This document shows positions 1-7,507 of a DNA stretch of 9,191 nucleotides, piece by piece. This stretch comes from an uncultured Clostridia bacterium. Its GTDB lineage: Bacteria > Bacillota > Clostridia > Christensenellales > Aristaeellaceae. How positions within the stretch are numbered: position 1 is the stretch's first letter; each line of letters opens with the position of its first letter. The stretch is taken from positions 1 to 9,191 of the forward strand of contig CAMOIA010000042.1 of the NCBI GenBank assembly GCA_946615785.1, in the 5' to 3' direction. Under the pieces are notes generated by a model. It was not told the DNA's origin, did no database searches, and worked only from the letters and a program-made list of their open reading frames with translations. The position numbers and the translations under genes were made by a program.

Positions 1-553
1 TCATCATGCGGGCCTGCAGGCCCACAAAGCTGTCGCCCATTTCGCCGTCGATCTCCGCGCGCGGAACCAGCGCCGCCACGGAATCGACGACCACGATGTC
101 CACCGCGCCGGAGCGGATCAGCGATTCGGCGATCTCAAGCGCGTCCTCGCCGGAATTGGGCTGGCTGACGTACAGCTCGTCCACGTTCACGCCAAGCGCC
201 GCGGCATAGTTCGGGTCCAGGGCGTGTTCCGCGTCGATAAACGCGGCGAGTCCGCCGTCCTTCTGCACCGAAGCCACGATCTGCAGCGCCACGGTGGTTT
301 TGCCGGAGGATTCCGGCCCGTAGATCTCGATGATGCGCCCGCGCGGAATGCCGCCCACGCCAAGGGCGATGTCCAGGTCAAGGCACCCCGTCGGCACCGT
401 GTCCACCTGCATGGCGGTCTTGTCGCCAAGCTTCATCACCGTGCCCTTGCCGAATTCCTTTTCCAGCGCGCTGAGGGTCTGCTCGAGCGCTTTTGCCTTT
501 TCACTCTTTTCGTCCCGGACAACCACTTCCGGTTTTGACGCTTTTTTTGCCAT
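1..553 (-). CDS. recA: RecA recombinase, N-terminal 184 codons (truncated by window edge)
   Basis: RecA forms ATP-dependent filaments on single-stranded DNA. It catalyses strand exchange in homologous recombination and promotes LexA self-cleavage in the SOS response. The reading frame is open to the left edge, so about half of a usual 340-350-residue RecA is present. Visible features are an N-terminal helix region (residues 1-35), the Walker A motif GPESSGKT at 79-86, the FIDAEHALD segment around 106-113 containing the catalytic glutamate, and the Walker B strand with VVVDSVAAL ending near residue 162. The ATG at 551-553 is preceded by AGGAGG with a 5-nt spacer. It lies 9 nt after the pgsA stop and is very probably cotranscribed with rimO and pgsA. 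No LexA-type operator was seen immediately upstream, though the gap is too short to hold one. Identification is near certain; the C-terminal half is not visible. Confidence 0.98.
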   Translation of the reverse strand, partial: MAKKASKPEVVVRDEKSEKAKALEQTLSALEKEFGKGTVMKLGDKTAMQVDTVPTGCLDLDIALGVGGIPRGRIIEIYGPESSGKTTVALQIVASVQKDGGLAAFIDAEHALDPNYAAALGVNVDELYVSQPNSGEDALEIAESLIRSGAVDIVVVDSVAALVPRAEIDGEMGDSFVGLQARMM

Positions 554-558
554 GGGTT

Positions 559-564
559 CCTCCT
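559..564 (-). promoter_or_regulatory. recA Shine-Dalgarno site overlapping the pgsA stop
   Basis: On the minus strand the sequence is TAGGAGG followed by AACCC and the recA ATG. The pgsA stop codon TAG forms the first bases of the AGGAGG site, so ribosomes terminating on pgsA sit on the recA initiation region. This suggests translational coupling (inference) and settles the recA start. Confidence 0.85.
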
Positions 565-1084
565 ACTCGTTAAATACGTCTTTCAAATCGCGGAAATACA
601 GATATCCGCTGTATACCGTCGCTGCGCTCATCAGCACCGTCATCGCCGTAACAATCCACCCGGGGATCGGCGCAAACGCGGAAATCATGGCGGCGATGAC
701 GCAGAACAGCTGCAGGTTCGTTTTGATTTTCCCGGCCATGGAGGCCGCGACCACTTTGTTCTTCCCCGCGGCCACGAGCCTGAGCCCGTCCACCGCCAGT
801 TCCCGTGCGGCCACGATGCACACGCCCCACGACGCCATGCGGCCCTGCGATGCAAGCACCACCATGCAAAGCAGCACCAGCAGCTTGTCCGCCACCGGGT
901 CCAGGAATTTGCCAAAGACCGTGATCTGCCCGTTTTTCCGTGCGAGATAGCCGTCCAGAAAATCCGTGAACGCGGCAATGACAAAGACCGCAAGGGCAAA
1001 CGGATACGCGTCCGCCCACTGCAGGGCCAGCACCAGGGGAATGAGCAGCACCCGCAAAATGGTGAGCCGGTTCGGAAGATTCAT
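563..1084 (-). CDS. pgsA: CDP-diacylglycerol--glycerol-3-phosphate 3-phosphatidyltransferase
   Basis: PgsA transfers a phosphatidyl group from CDP-diacylglycerol to glycerol-3-phosphate, giving phosphatidylglycerophosphate. This is the committed step to phosphatidylglycerol and cardiolipin and takes place in the cytoplasmic membrane. The 173-residue product carries the full CDP-alcohol phosphatidyltransferase signature: D41, D44-G45, A48-R49, G58, D62 and D66 (D-x2-D-G-x2-A-R-x8-G-x3-D-x3-D). Hydrophobic segments at about 7-22, 26-40, 66-83 and 127-160 fit a small multi-spanning enzyme. The opening NLPNRLTILR matches the family N-terminus. An upstream in-frame ATG (1240) would add 52 residues lying wholly inside rimO and with no family resemblance, so the ATG at 1082-1084 is chosen. 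That codon overlaps the rimO stop as ATGA. Other CDP-alcohol transferases are possible in principle, but the pgsA-recA linkage supports this call. Confidence 0.95.
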   Translation of the reverse strand: MNLPNRLTILRVLLIPLVLALQWADAYPFALAVFVIAAFTDFLDGYLARKNGQITVFGKFLDPVADKLLVLLCMVVLASQGRMASWGVCIVAARELAVDGLRLVAAGKNKVVAASMAGKIKTNLQLFCVIAAMISAFAPIPGWIVTAMTVLMSAATVYSGYLYFRDLKDVFNE

Positions 1085-2379
1085 TTCAGTACCCCCACAA
1101 GGTCGTAAATCTCGGCGTCCGTAATGCGCACGTCGATCATATCCCCCACTTCTTTTTCGCCCCGCACCAGGATCCATCCGTCCGCGTCCGGTGCTTCCCA
1201 GGCGCTGCGGCAGCGAAGGAGCGTGCCCTGCTTTTCGCATACGAGCACCCGCGTTTCCTCGCCGATGCGCTCTTTGTTCCGGGAAAGCGAAATCTCCTGC
1301 TGGATCCGCATCAGTTCGTCAAGCCGCGCCTTCGCGACCTCCTCGCTCACCTGATCCGGGAAGCTCGCCGCGGGGGTGTCCTCCTCTGCGGAATAGGCGA
1401 ACGCGCCCATCCGGTCAAAGCGCACGCGGCGCGTAAAATCGCAGAGCCTCTCAAAGTCCTCGTCCGTTTCGCCGGGGAAGCCCACGATGAACGTGGTGCG
1501 CAGGGCAAAGCCCTTTTCCCGCGCGTACAAAAGCGCGTCCTCGGCCTTTTCGATGCTGCCGCGCCTGCGCATGGCGCGAAGCACCGAGGGGCTCGCGTGC
1601 TGCAGGGGCACGTCAAGATAGCGGCAGAACTTGGGAACGGCCGCGAGGCGGTCGACGAGCGCCCTGTTCACGTCCGCGGTATACAGGTATAAAACCCTCA
1701 GCCAGTCGATGCCCTCGATTTCGTTTGCCCGCTCCAAAAGGCCCGCAAGGCCGCCTTCCTCGCCAAGATCCCGCCCCCAGCAGGAGGTGTCCTGCGCGAT
1801 GAGGATCTGCTCTCTGGCGCCGTTTTTCGCAAGGCGCTCCATTTCGTCAAGAATGTTCGCCGCCGGGCGCGACCTGTAATCGCCGCGGATCAGCGGAATG
1901 GCGCAGAAGCTGCAGCGGTTGCGGCAGCCCTCGCCGATGCGCACATAGGCCGTCGCCTTGGGCGTGGTGAGCACGCGTCCGCACTCAAAATTCTCGCCCG
2001 TGCGCCGGGTTTCAAACGGCCGCCTGCCCTCGACGGTATCCACAAAAAAGCGCGGGAAGGAAGCATAGTTTTCCACGCCGAGCAGCCCGTCGATTTCCGG
2101 CATTTCCTCCATCAGCTCTTTGCCGTAGCGCTGGGCCAGGCAGCCCGTCACCATCAGATGACGGCAGCGGCCCTCTTCCTTCATGCGCGCGGCGTTCAGA
2201 ATCGCCTCGATGGATTCCTCCTTGGCGCTGTCGATAAAGCCGCAGGTGTTGACGATGATCGCCTCGGCTTCTTTTTCCTGATTGACAATTTCGTGCCCCG
2301 CTTCGCGGAGCATATACAGCATGTGCTCGCTGTCCACCTGATTTTTCGCACAGCCGAGAGAAACAAGCCCTACCTTCAT
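1081..2379 (-). CDS. rimO: Ribosomal protein S12 (aspartate) methylthiotransferase RimO
   Basis: RimO is a radical-SAM enzyme with two [4Fe-4S] clusters that adds a methylthio group to the beta-carbon of a conserved aspartate of ribosomal protein S12. The 432-residue length is normal. The N-terminal UPF0004 domain (about 1-120) opens with SLGCAKNQVDSE and has the three cluster cysteines C10, C46 and C80. The radical-SAM core has C152-x3-C156-x2-C159 followed by AIPLIRGDYRSR, then DVPLQHASPSVL and FIVGFPGET. The C-terminal TRAM domain (about 370-432) contains EAPDADG, resembling the APEIDG type of RimO. The opening signature and CAIPLIRG favour RimO over MiaB and MtaB. A GGAG site 6 nt upstream supports the ATG at 2379. 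The gene heads the rimO-pgsA-recA unit and has its own promoter. Confidence 0.96.
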   Translation of the reverse strand: MKVGLVSLGCAKNQVDSEHMLYMLREAGHEIVNQEKEAEAIIVNTCGFIDSAKEESIEAILNAARMKEEGRCRHLMVTGCLAQRYGKELMEEMPEIDGLLGVENYASFPRFFVDTVEGRRPFETRRTGENFECGRVLTTPKATAYVRIGEGCRNRCSFCAIPLIRGDYRSRPAANILDEMERLAKNGAREQILIAQDTSCWGRDLGEEGGLAGLLERANEIEGIDWLRVLYLYTADVNRALVDRLAAVPKFCRYLDVPLQHASPSVLRAMRRRGSIEKAEDALLYAREKGFALRTTFIVGFPGETDEDFERLCDFTRRVRFDRMGAFAYSAEEDTPAASFPDQVSEEVAKARLDELMRIQQEISLSRNKERIGEETRVLVCEKQGTLLRCRSAWEAPDADGWILVRGEKEVGDMIDVRITDAEIYDLVGVLK

Positions 2380-2428
2380 GAAAGCTCCGATCCGTGTTGT
2401 GTTGCCGTGTGTTTGGATTCCTGTCGAT

Positions 2429-2456
2429 ATTGTACCATAAACCCGTTATTTTGCAA
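2429..2456 (-). promoter_or_regulatory. Predicted extended -10 promoter of rimO-pgsA-recA
   Basis: Reading the minus strand, TTGCAA (2451-2456, 4 of 6 consensus bases) is separated by 16 bp from TACAAT (2429-2434, 5 of 6). TGG directly precedes the -10, giving the extended TGn element common in Firmicutes. It lies in the roughly 100-bp gap between the serine hydrolase stop and the rimO start, leaving a leader of about 45 nt. No intrinsic terminator was seen in the gap, so readthrough from the upstream operon is also possible. Confidence 0.65.
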
Positions 2457-2479
2457 GTGCCAGGCAATGTCCGCCGGCA

Positions 2480-3622
2480 TTAAGCGAGCAGCAGGTTCCG
2501 GATCTTGCGCACGGTGGGGCTGGTGCCGGTATCCACCGTGTTTTCCATATACAGAATGGTCATGTTTTCCTTCGGCAGGTTCGCAAAATAGGTGCCGAGC
2601 CAGCCGTCCCAGCCGTATTCGCCGCGGGACGCAAGGCCGCAGTACCGCCCCGGATCCAGGCACACGCGCATCAGCTTCCCGTAGCCAAATCCCCAGAGGT
2701 TGTCCCACATGTCGTTAAGCGGCCCCGGCATCAGCTGATTCTCGGTCATATAGCGCACGGTGCCCTTTTCAAGCAGCCGCTTTCCGTTGTATTCTCCGCC
2801 GAAAAGCAGCATTCCTGCGAATTTCGCGTAATCGTCCACCGTGGAAACGAGCCCCGCGCCGCCGCTCTCAAAGGCCGGCGGACGGTCATAGACGCCGCAG
2901 CAAAGGTGCGTACCCGTCCATTTTTCAAGCCCTTCCTGCGTGCGCCGGTAACAGGTGACAAAGCGCTCCCGGGAGGCTTCCGGCACGAAAAAGTCCGTGT
3001 CCTTCATGCCGAGCGGCTCAAAAAAGACCGACCTTAGAAATTCGGAAAACCGCTGCCCGCTCACCGCTTCCACGACCGCGCCCAGCACGTCCGCGCAGGT
3101 GGAATAGCGGAAATGCTCGCCCGGCTGAAACGCCAGTGGGCACGCGCCCAGGGCGGAAATGAAATCCCGCGTCGAAAGGCCGCCGCCTTCGTCGATCCTG
3201 CGCTGGTTGTCTTCAAACACCCGCGCCGCGGCCTGCCCCGCTGCGTCGTCCCCGGGGTAGGAAAGCCCCGCCGTCATGCCCAGCAGGTCCCTCAGGTTCA
3301 CGTCGCGAAGCGCTTTCTCCTCCCCCTGCGCCCGGACGACGATCTGTCCGTGATAGGACGGGAACCATCTGGACACCGGGTCCATCAGATCGATTTTCCC
3401 CATTTCCATCAGCTTCATCACCGCAGCCGCCGTAATGGGCTTTGTCATGGAATAGAGGCGGAAAATGGAATTGCGGCAGACGGGTTTTCCGTTTTCCCTG
3501 TCCGCAAGGCCCGCTTCGGTGTAGAGCCATTCCTTGCCGTCCTTTAAAATCAGCAGGTTCGCGCCCGCCATTTCCCCCGCTTCCACAGCGGATGCGAGCA
3601 GCCTTTCGATCGCCTTTTTCAT
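2480..3622 (-). CDS. Beta-lactamase-fold serine hydrolase (class C / EstB-like family)
   Basis: This 380-residue protein belongs to the serine beta-lactamase-like superfamily (class C beta-lactamases, DD-peptidases, EstB-type esterases). The nucleophile motif S-x-x-K is SMTK at 58-61. The second motif reads YST at 173-175 in place of the Y-A-N of true class C enzymes, as in esterase-like members. The third, KTG-equivalent, region is probably GWDGWLGT at 337-344. Length is typical of a single catalytic domain. No signal peptide or membrane segment is visible, so the enzyme is probably cytoplasmic, which argues against cell-wall or secreted beta-lactamase roles. The substrate cannot be named. 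An in-frame TGA three codons upstream fixes the ATG at 3622, yet the nearest purine-rich site (AAAGGA, 3637-3642) is 14 nt away, which is long. The gene lies 23 nt after the CotH-protein stop and is probably translated as the last gene of that operon. Confidence 0.9.
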   Translation of the reverse strand: MKKAIERLLASAVEAGEMAGANLLILKDGKEWLYTEAGLADRENGKPVCRNSIFRLYSMTKPITAAAVMKLMEMGKIDLMDPVSRWFPSYHGQIVVRAQGEEKALRDVNLRDLLGMTAGLSYPGDDAAGQAAARVFEDNQRRIDEGGGLSTRDFISALGACPLAFQPGEHFRYSTCADVLGAVVEAVSGQRFSEFLRSVFFEPLGMKDTDFFVPEASRERFVTCYRRTQEGLEKWTGTHLCCGVYDRPPAFESGGAGLVSTVDDYAKFAGMLLFGGEYNGKRLLEKGTVRYMTENQLMPGPLNDMWDNLWGFGYGKLMRVCLDPGRYCGLASRGEYGWDGWLGTYFANLPKENMTILYMENTVDTGTSPTVRKIRNLLLA

Positions 3623-3645
3623 CTGTTTTCAATCCGTCCTTTCCC

Positions 3646-5604
3646 TTACGGCAGCGTGTTGGTTTCCTCCAGCAGGCGCGCAGTGTCTCCGAAATACTGT
3701 TCCTTTTCGGCCTGTGTGAGCTTCATGCGCGAAGAAAGAAGGTCGATCACCTTTTTCGGGCGCACGCGCGCGTAATACTTCACCGCGTCCACGTTCTGCT
3801 GCCAGTTTTTGCGTGTCAGATACGGCCACCGGTCGTACTGCCGGTCGAAAACCGACAGGATGGCTGCCTCCCAGGGCGCGAATTTCGCCTCCACCTCCGG
3901 CCACTGAAAGCAGTCCTCCAGCATCTCCGCAAACCGCCTCAGGAACCGGTCCCGGTATTCCGGCACGTTCAGAAGCGCGTTGAGCGGCTCGTGGCGGAAG
4001 GCCTGGATCTTGGCGGAAACGGGCTTGATGTAATTGCTGATCGGCCCTTCCTTCAGGCTTAAGAACCCCGCCTCCACGTCAAACAGCAGGTATTTCCACT
4101 TGCCGCCCGGCACGCGGTAGACGCGCACGTTGGTAATGTCGTTGTTCCCGATGATCATCTCGAACGCCGCGTGCGTGAACAGGCTGTCCACGTCCAGCCT
4201 TTCCAGCACGTACTGCAGGTTTTCCGGCACGTTCAGATCCTTTTTCTTGCAGAAATCGCAGAGTTCCAGCCAGTCTGCGTTGCTGCCGTTCTGCACAAAG
4301 GAATCGCTTCCCGTCCGCGCGAGGATGTCGATGGCGTCGATCGTCTCCTCGTCTGAAATGCCTTCGTACTGCGCGATGAAATATTTGTTGATCTTCTCGC
4401 GCAGATTGTACTGCCCCCAGTAGCGGCCGTTGATGAACACCTCCACCGCCAGCGCGTCCTGGTACAGGATATTCTGGCCCTCCGCAAGCGAAGAGATGAC
4501 CGGATCGCGGAGCCGGGTTGAAAAAGCGTCGGAATTGTTGCGAAGAAGCAGGCTGTGATAGCTTGCATAATCCCGGTTCGGAAAGGGATTGAAATCAAAC
4601 GCGTCCTGCCCGAAAATGCCCCTGGCGTAGAGCGCGATGGATTTCTGCGCGTTCTGCCTGGCGCTGTGTCCCGCCGCTGTGAACGACCCCGTCTGGTCGA
4701 TGATCAGGCGGCCGGTTTCGTCGTAATACTCGATATGGACGGGGTACTCCAGCTCCTTTTCATAATTCGGCGTGGAGCCCGTGCCCTTGACCAGGGCGCC
4801 GGTTTTGCTGTTAAAGAGATATTTGTCGTCCGTCGTCAGGCAGAAGACGGGCAGCACCTGCTCGAAATCCACCAACACCGTGCGCGAAACCGTTTCGGAC
4901 GGAAGCTCGCCCGTCCGAAAGGCCCTGACGCGCAGCGCGGCGGTTTTTGTGACCGAAAGGCCTTCCTTCGGAAACACGGGGGATTTTTCCGTCGGCGTTT
5001 CGCCGTCGAGCGTATAGCGCAAAACCGCGTCGGTATCCGCCGCCTGCACAAAAGCGCTTTCAAACCCGCCGCCTGAAAGGACGGGCGCTTCCGTGCGCCT
5101 TTCGAAGGACGCGCCCGCGTTCTTTTTCCCGGGCGTGGAAAGCTCCAGATACCCGACCGCCCCGTCCGCGGCCACGCCGTAGCTGACCCCTGCGTACTGA
5201 ACGGGCAAGGCCAGAAGATCAGCCTGGTTTCCGTCGGCGTCGGAAAGAAGCACCGTTTCCCCTTTCTGGGAAAGCTTGAACGGCGCATAGTACGCGCCGC
5301 CGCTCTTCACCGGTTCGTCGCGGTCGGTGCAGTACACCAGCACGCATTCCCCGCCCTTGAGCTTCGTGCCGGCGGGAAAGGTAAATTTCTCCGGCTTGTT
5401 CACCCTGTCGCTCAGATGCCAGCCGGAAATGTCCACCGTCTTTGAGCCGGTGTTCATGATTTCCACCCAGTCGTCGTGATGCTCGTTTTTCCACACGTCG
5501 TTCCCGCACATGACCTCGCTCACCACGACATCCGCAAGGGCCGGGGCAGCCAGGGCGCACAGGAGCAGAAGCAGGGGCAAAAAGCGCTTACAGATACTTC
5601 TCAT
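3646..5604 (-). CDS. Secreted LTD-CotH protein (lamin-tail, chitobiase-C-like and CotH kinase domains)
   Basis: The 652-residue precursor begins with a signal peptide: positive residues, a run of leucines, then ALA at 22-24 as a signal peptidase I site. The mature protein shows three domains. A lamin-tail domain spans about 25-164, with DDWVEIMNTG at 44-53, ISGWHLSD at 59-66 and the closing STPGKKN. A chitobiase/beta-hexosaminidase C-terminal-like domain spans about 172-246 (RYTLDGETPTEKSPVF). A CotH kinase domain spans about 250-620, with QKSIALYAR near 320, LRNNSDAFSTRLRD at 354-367, INGRYWGQYNLREK at 391-404, NNDITN at 487-492 and FDVE at 508-511. CotH domains are atypical protein kinases known from spore coats, but this extracellular multidomain form is of unknown function. 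A longer start at 5784 is possible but would bury the signal peptide; ATG 5604 with AGGAG 11 nt upstream is preferred. The start overlaps the preceding 93-residue gene by 17 nt. Confidence 0.9.
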   Translation of the reverse strand: MRSICKRFLPLLLLLCALAAPALADVVVSEVMCGNDVWKNEHHDDWVEIMNTGSKTVDISGWHLSDRVNKPEKFTFPAGTKLKGGECVLVYCTDRDEPVKSGGAYYAPFKLSQKGETVLLSDADGNQADLLALPVQYAGVSYGVAADGAVGYLELSTPGKKNAGASFERRTEAPVLSGGGFESAFVQAADTDAVLRYTLDGETPTEKSPVFPKEGLSVTKTAALRVRAFRTGELPSETVSRTVLVDFEQVLPVFCLTTDDKYLFNSKTGALVKGTGSTPNYEKELEYPVHIEYYDETGRLIIDQTGSFTAAGHSARQNAQKSIALYARGIFGQDAFDFNPFPNRDYASYHSLLLRNNSDAFSTRLRDPVISSLAEGQNILYQDALAVEVFINGRYWGQYNLREKINKYFIAQYEGISDEETIDAIDILARTGSDSFVQNGSNADWLELCDFCKKKDLNVPENLQYVLERLDVDSLFTHAAFEMIIGNNDITNVRVYRVPGGKWKYLLFDVEAGFLSLKEGPISNYIKPVSAKIQAFRHEPLNALLNVPEYRDRFLRRFAEMLEDCFQWPEVEAKFAPWEAAILSVFDRQYDRWPYLTRKNWQQNVDAVKYYARVRPKKVIDLLSSRMKLTQAEKEQYFGDTARLLEETNTLP

Positions 5605-5869
5605 TCGTCTTTTTTCTCCTGTCCGGGTCCACCCATTCGACCTCCATGCGGTCAAAGGGCACCTCTTCCATGAAATGATCGCGCAAAAACCGCGTCTGGT
5701 GAAATTCGTCAAAATCCCTTTCGTGCTTGGGCAAAACCAGCGGCCGCGCAACGTCGAGCCGTCTGGCCCCTTCTTCGACGGCATGCTCCCAGTCGTTGAG
5801 GGCGCATTCCATCAGAATGTCCTTCATGATGCGGTTTTTCTGCATCAGGCGGATCCAAACGCCGGCCAT
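5588..5869 (-). CDS. Small uncharacterised protein, 93 residues
   Basis: I cannot assign a function. The product is a highly charged soluble protein without signal peptide or membrane segment, so it is probably cytoplasmic. Its middle and end contain PLVLPKHERDFDEFHQTRF (about 43-61), DHFMEEVPFDRMEVEWVDPD (about 64-83) and a basic tail. From memory, short proteins with a similar KHxRxxxxFxxTxF...DHFME...FDxxEVE pattern occur as hypotheticals in Clostridia; this was not verified by search. It is judged real because GGGAGG stands 8 nt before the ATG, it fills exactly the space between the amylase stop (15-nt gap) and the CotH gene, and the competing frames look like translated GC-rich noise. 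Its last 17 nt overlap the CotH-protein start and contain no separate signal for it; the CotH ribosome site lies inside this gene, suggesting coupled translation. Confidence 0.78.
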   Translation of the reverse strand: MAGVWIRLMQKNRIMKDILMECALNDWEHAVEEGARRLDVARPLVLPKHERDFDEFHQTRFLRDHFMEEVPFDRMEVEWVDPDRRKKTNEKYL

Positions 5870-5884
5870 GCAAATTGCCTCCCG

Positions 5885-7492
5885 TCAGTGTTCGATGGTA
5901 AACAGCACCGTGGTCTGCGCGTCCAGCGTCACCGTTCCGTCCGCAAGGCGCGCCTCCCCAAGGCCGATTGACGCGCTGATCGCATCAAACCGCGCAAGGC
6001 CGAGATCGGACAGCGAAATCTGAACGGCCTTTTTGGACGTGTTGTGCAATACGAGCGTCTCCCGCCCTTCCAGCGCGCACACGAATCCGCCGGCCTTCGT
6101 ATCCGGAAGGGACAGGGGGCCGTAGCTTCCGTGGGCGATTTCCGGGTGCGCCCTGCGCAGAAGCAAAAGGCGCTTGTAATAGGAATACAGGCTTCCCTCC
6201 GACCGGATCTGATCATACACGGTGTTTTTCGTCTGGTTCTGCATGTCGTACGTGGTCTCCGCCGGGTCCATCACGCCGTCCCCGTCCCCCCAGCGCATGG
6301 CGAGCCGCCGGTTCGCGTCGGAATTGGCCGCGCCCCTTGAGCCCTTCAGGCCGATTTCCTCGCCGTAGTAGATAAACGGCGAGCCCGGCGAGAGCAGATA
6401 GAGGTTTGCAGCCATCTGGATCTGCCCGGCGCTTTCCGTCAGGTATCCCGCCGCGCGGTCCATGTCGTGGTTGGCGATAAAGAGCGCCAGCTGTCCGTCA
6501 GGCCGTGCTTCCCGGATGGCCGTGAGGCGCTCCGCGACGGCGGCGGTAAAGCGGTTCACGTTTCCCGCCTTCGCCGCCTTTGCGATCCAGCCCTCGCTCT
6601 GCGCGCCCTGGAAGGCAAAGCAGTTCACATACGGGTCATAGGGCTTCACGGCGGCGTCGTTGTCCCAGACCTCGGCCACCAGGTACGCGTCCTCCCTGAT
6701 TTCGCGGATCTTCCCGGTGTACCAGTTCCAGAAATCGACCGAAGAAGGCCCGTCGTTCAGATAGACGTATTTCGCCGCGTCAAAGCGGAAGCCGTCCACG
6801 CCGAGGGCAAGGTAATATTCCGCGATCTGAAGCACCGCTTCGCGCACATCGGGATTTTCAAAATCCAATTCCGGCATGGAAGGGCTGAAATTCGCCTCGT
6901 ACACGATGTCCGTACCCGAAAGGGCGCAGAAGGTCCTGTCCTTCGGCTGCTCGCCGTCCCTGGCCCAGACGTAAAAATCGTAATACGGGCTGGCGGTATC
7001 TCCCGTCCGGTGCGCCTCTGCAAAGGCCTGGAACCAGGCGTGGTCATAGCCCGTGTGGTTGATGGGCAGATCCAGGATCAGGCGGATATTGCGCCGGTGG
7101 CAGCCCTCGATCAGCGCCGAAAGGTCTTCCATATCCCCGAACGCGGGATCGATTGTCATATAATCTTTTACGTCGTATTTGTGATAGGAAGGCGAAAGAA
7201 AAACCGGCGTAAGCCAGATGCCGTCGATCCCAAGCGACCGCCCGGAGGTGGGATCGCCGTCGTTCAGGTAATCCAGCCGGTTCACAACGCCCTGAAGATC
7301 CCCGACGCCGTCCCCGTCCGAATCCGAAAAGGATGGGGTAAAAATCTCGTAGAATACAATGTCGTTGCCAACGTCCGTATCCGGGATTTGCGGTACGTCT
7401 GCCGTCCACTCCCCCGCCCCTTCCGCAAGGGCGAAGCATGGCAGAAGGCAAAAGGCGAGCAGGGACGCAAGCCGTTTTTTCATTTTCTTCAT
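5885..7492 (-). CDS. Secreted GH13 alpha-amylase-family glycosidase
   Basis: This 535-residue enzyme should hydrolyse alpha-1,4-glucan (starch, glycogen or maltodextrin) outside the membrane. A signal peptide ends ALA at 21-23; there is no convincing lipobox. The (beta/alpha)8 catalytic domain shows all GH13 conserved regions: DLPINH at 141-146, GFRFDAAKY at 234-242 with nucleophile D238, LVAEVWD at 271-277 with acid/base E274, and FIANHD at 338-343 with the transition-state aspartate D343. An early DSDGDGVGD loop (57-65) resembles the calcium loop of oligo-1,6-glucosidases. MPELDFENPDVR at 207-218 recalls the MPDL-type fifth region of subfamily 36-like intermediates (tentative). A short C-terminal beta domain ends the protein; no starch-binding or anchoring module is seen. 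ATG 7492 is chosen over ATG 7483 because GGAGG is 7 nt away. It lies 15 nt after the GNAT gene. Exact specificity (endo-amylase versus glucosidase) is open. Confidence 0.93.
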   Translation of the reverse strand: MKKMKKRLASLLAFCLLPCFALAEGAGEWTADVPQIPDTDVGNDIVFYEIFTPSFSDSDGDGVGDLQGVVNRLDYLNDGDPTSGRSLGIDGIWLTPVFLSPSYHKYDVKDYMTIDPAFGDMEDLSALIEGCHRRNIRLILDLPINHTGYDHAWFQAFAEAHRTGDTASPYYDFYVWARDGEQPKDRTFCALSGTDIVYEANFSPSMPELDFENPDVREAVLQIAEYYLALGVDGFRFDAAKYVYLNDGPSSVDFWNWYTGKIREIREDAYLVAEVWDNDAAVKPYDPYVNCFAFQGAQSEGWIAKAAKAGNVNRFTAAVAERLTAIREARPDGQLALFIANHDMDRAAGYLTESAGQIQMAANLYLLSPGSPFIYYGEEIGLKGSRGAANSDANRRLAMRWGDGDGVMDPAETTYDMQNQTKNTVYDQIRSEGSLYSYYKRLLLLRRAHPEIAHGSYGPLSLPDTKAGGFVCALEGRETLVLHNTSKKAVQISLSDLGLARFDAISASIGLGEARLADGTVTLDAQTTVLFTIEH

Positions 7493-7507
7493 CCTTGCCC
7501 CTCCCGT

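Noticed and set aside
1085..1240. 52-codon extension of pgsA into rimO
   Set aside because: The extra residues are basic and low in similarity to the family. The ATG overlapping the rimO stop gives the normal PgsA N-terminus.
2380..2479. Terminator searched for between the serine hydrolase and rimO
   Set aside because: Only a 4-bp stem and a GCCGGC palindrome were found, with no T-run, so no terminator is annotated.
5605..5784. 60-codon extension of the CotH-protein gene to an ATG at 5784
   Set aside because: It would place 60 residues before a clear signal peptide and lies inside the 93-residue gene in another frame. The ATG at 5604 has a suitable ribosome site.
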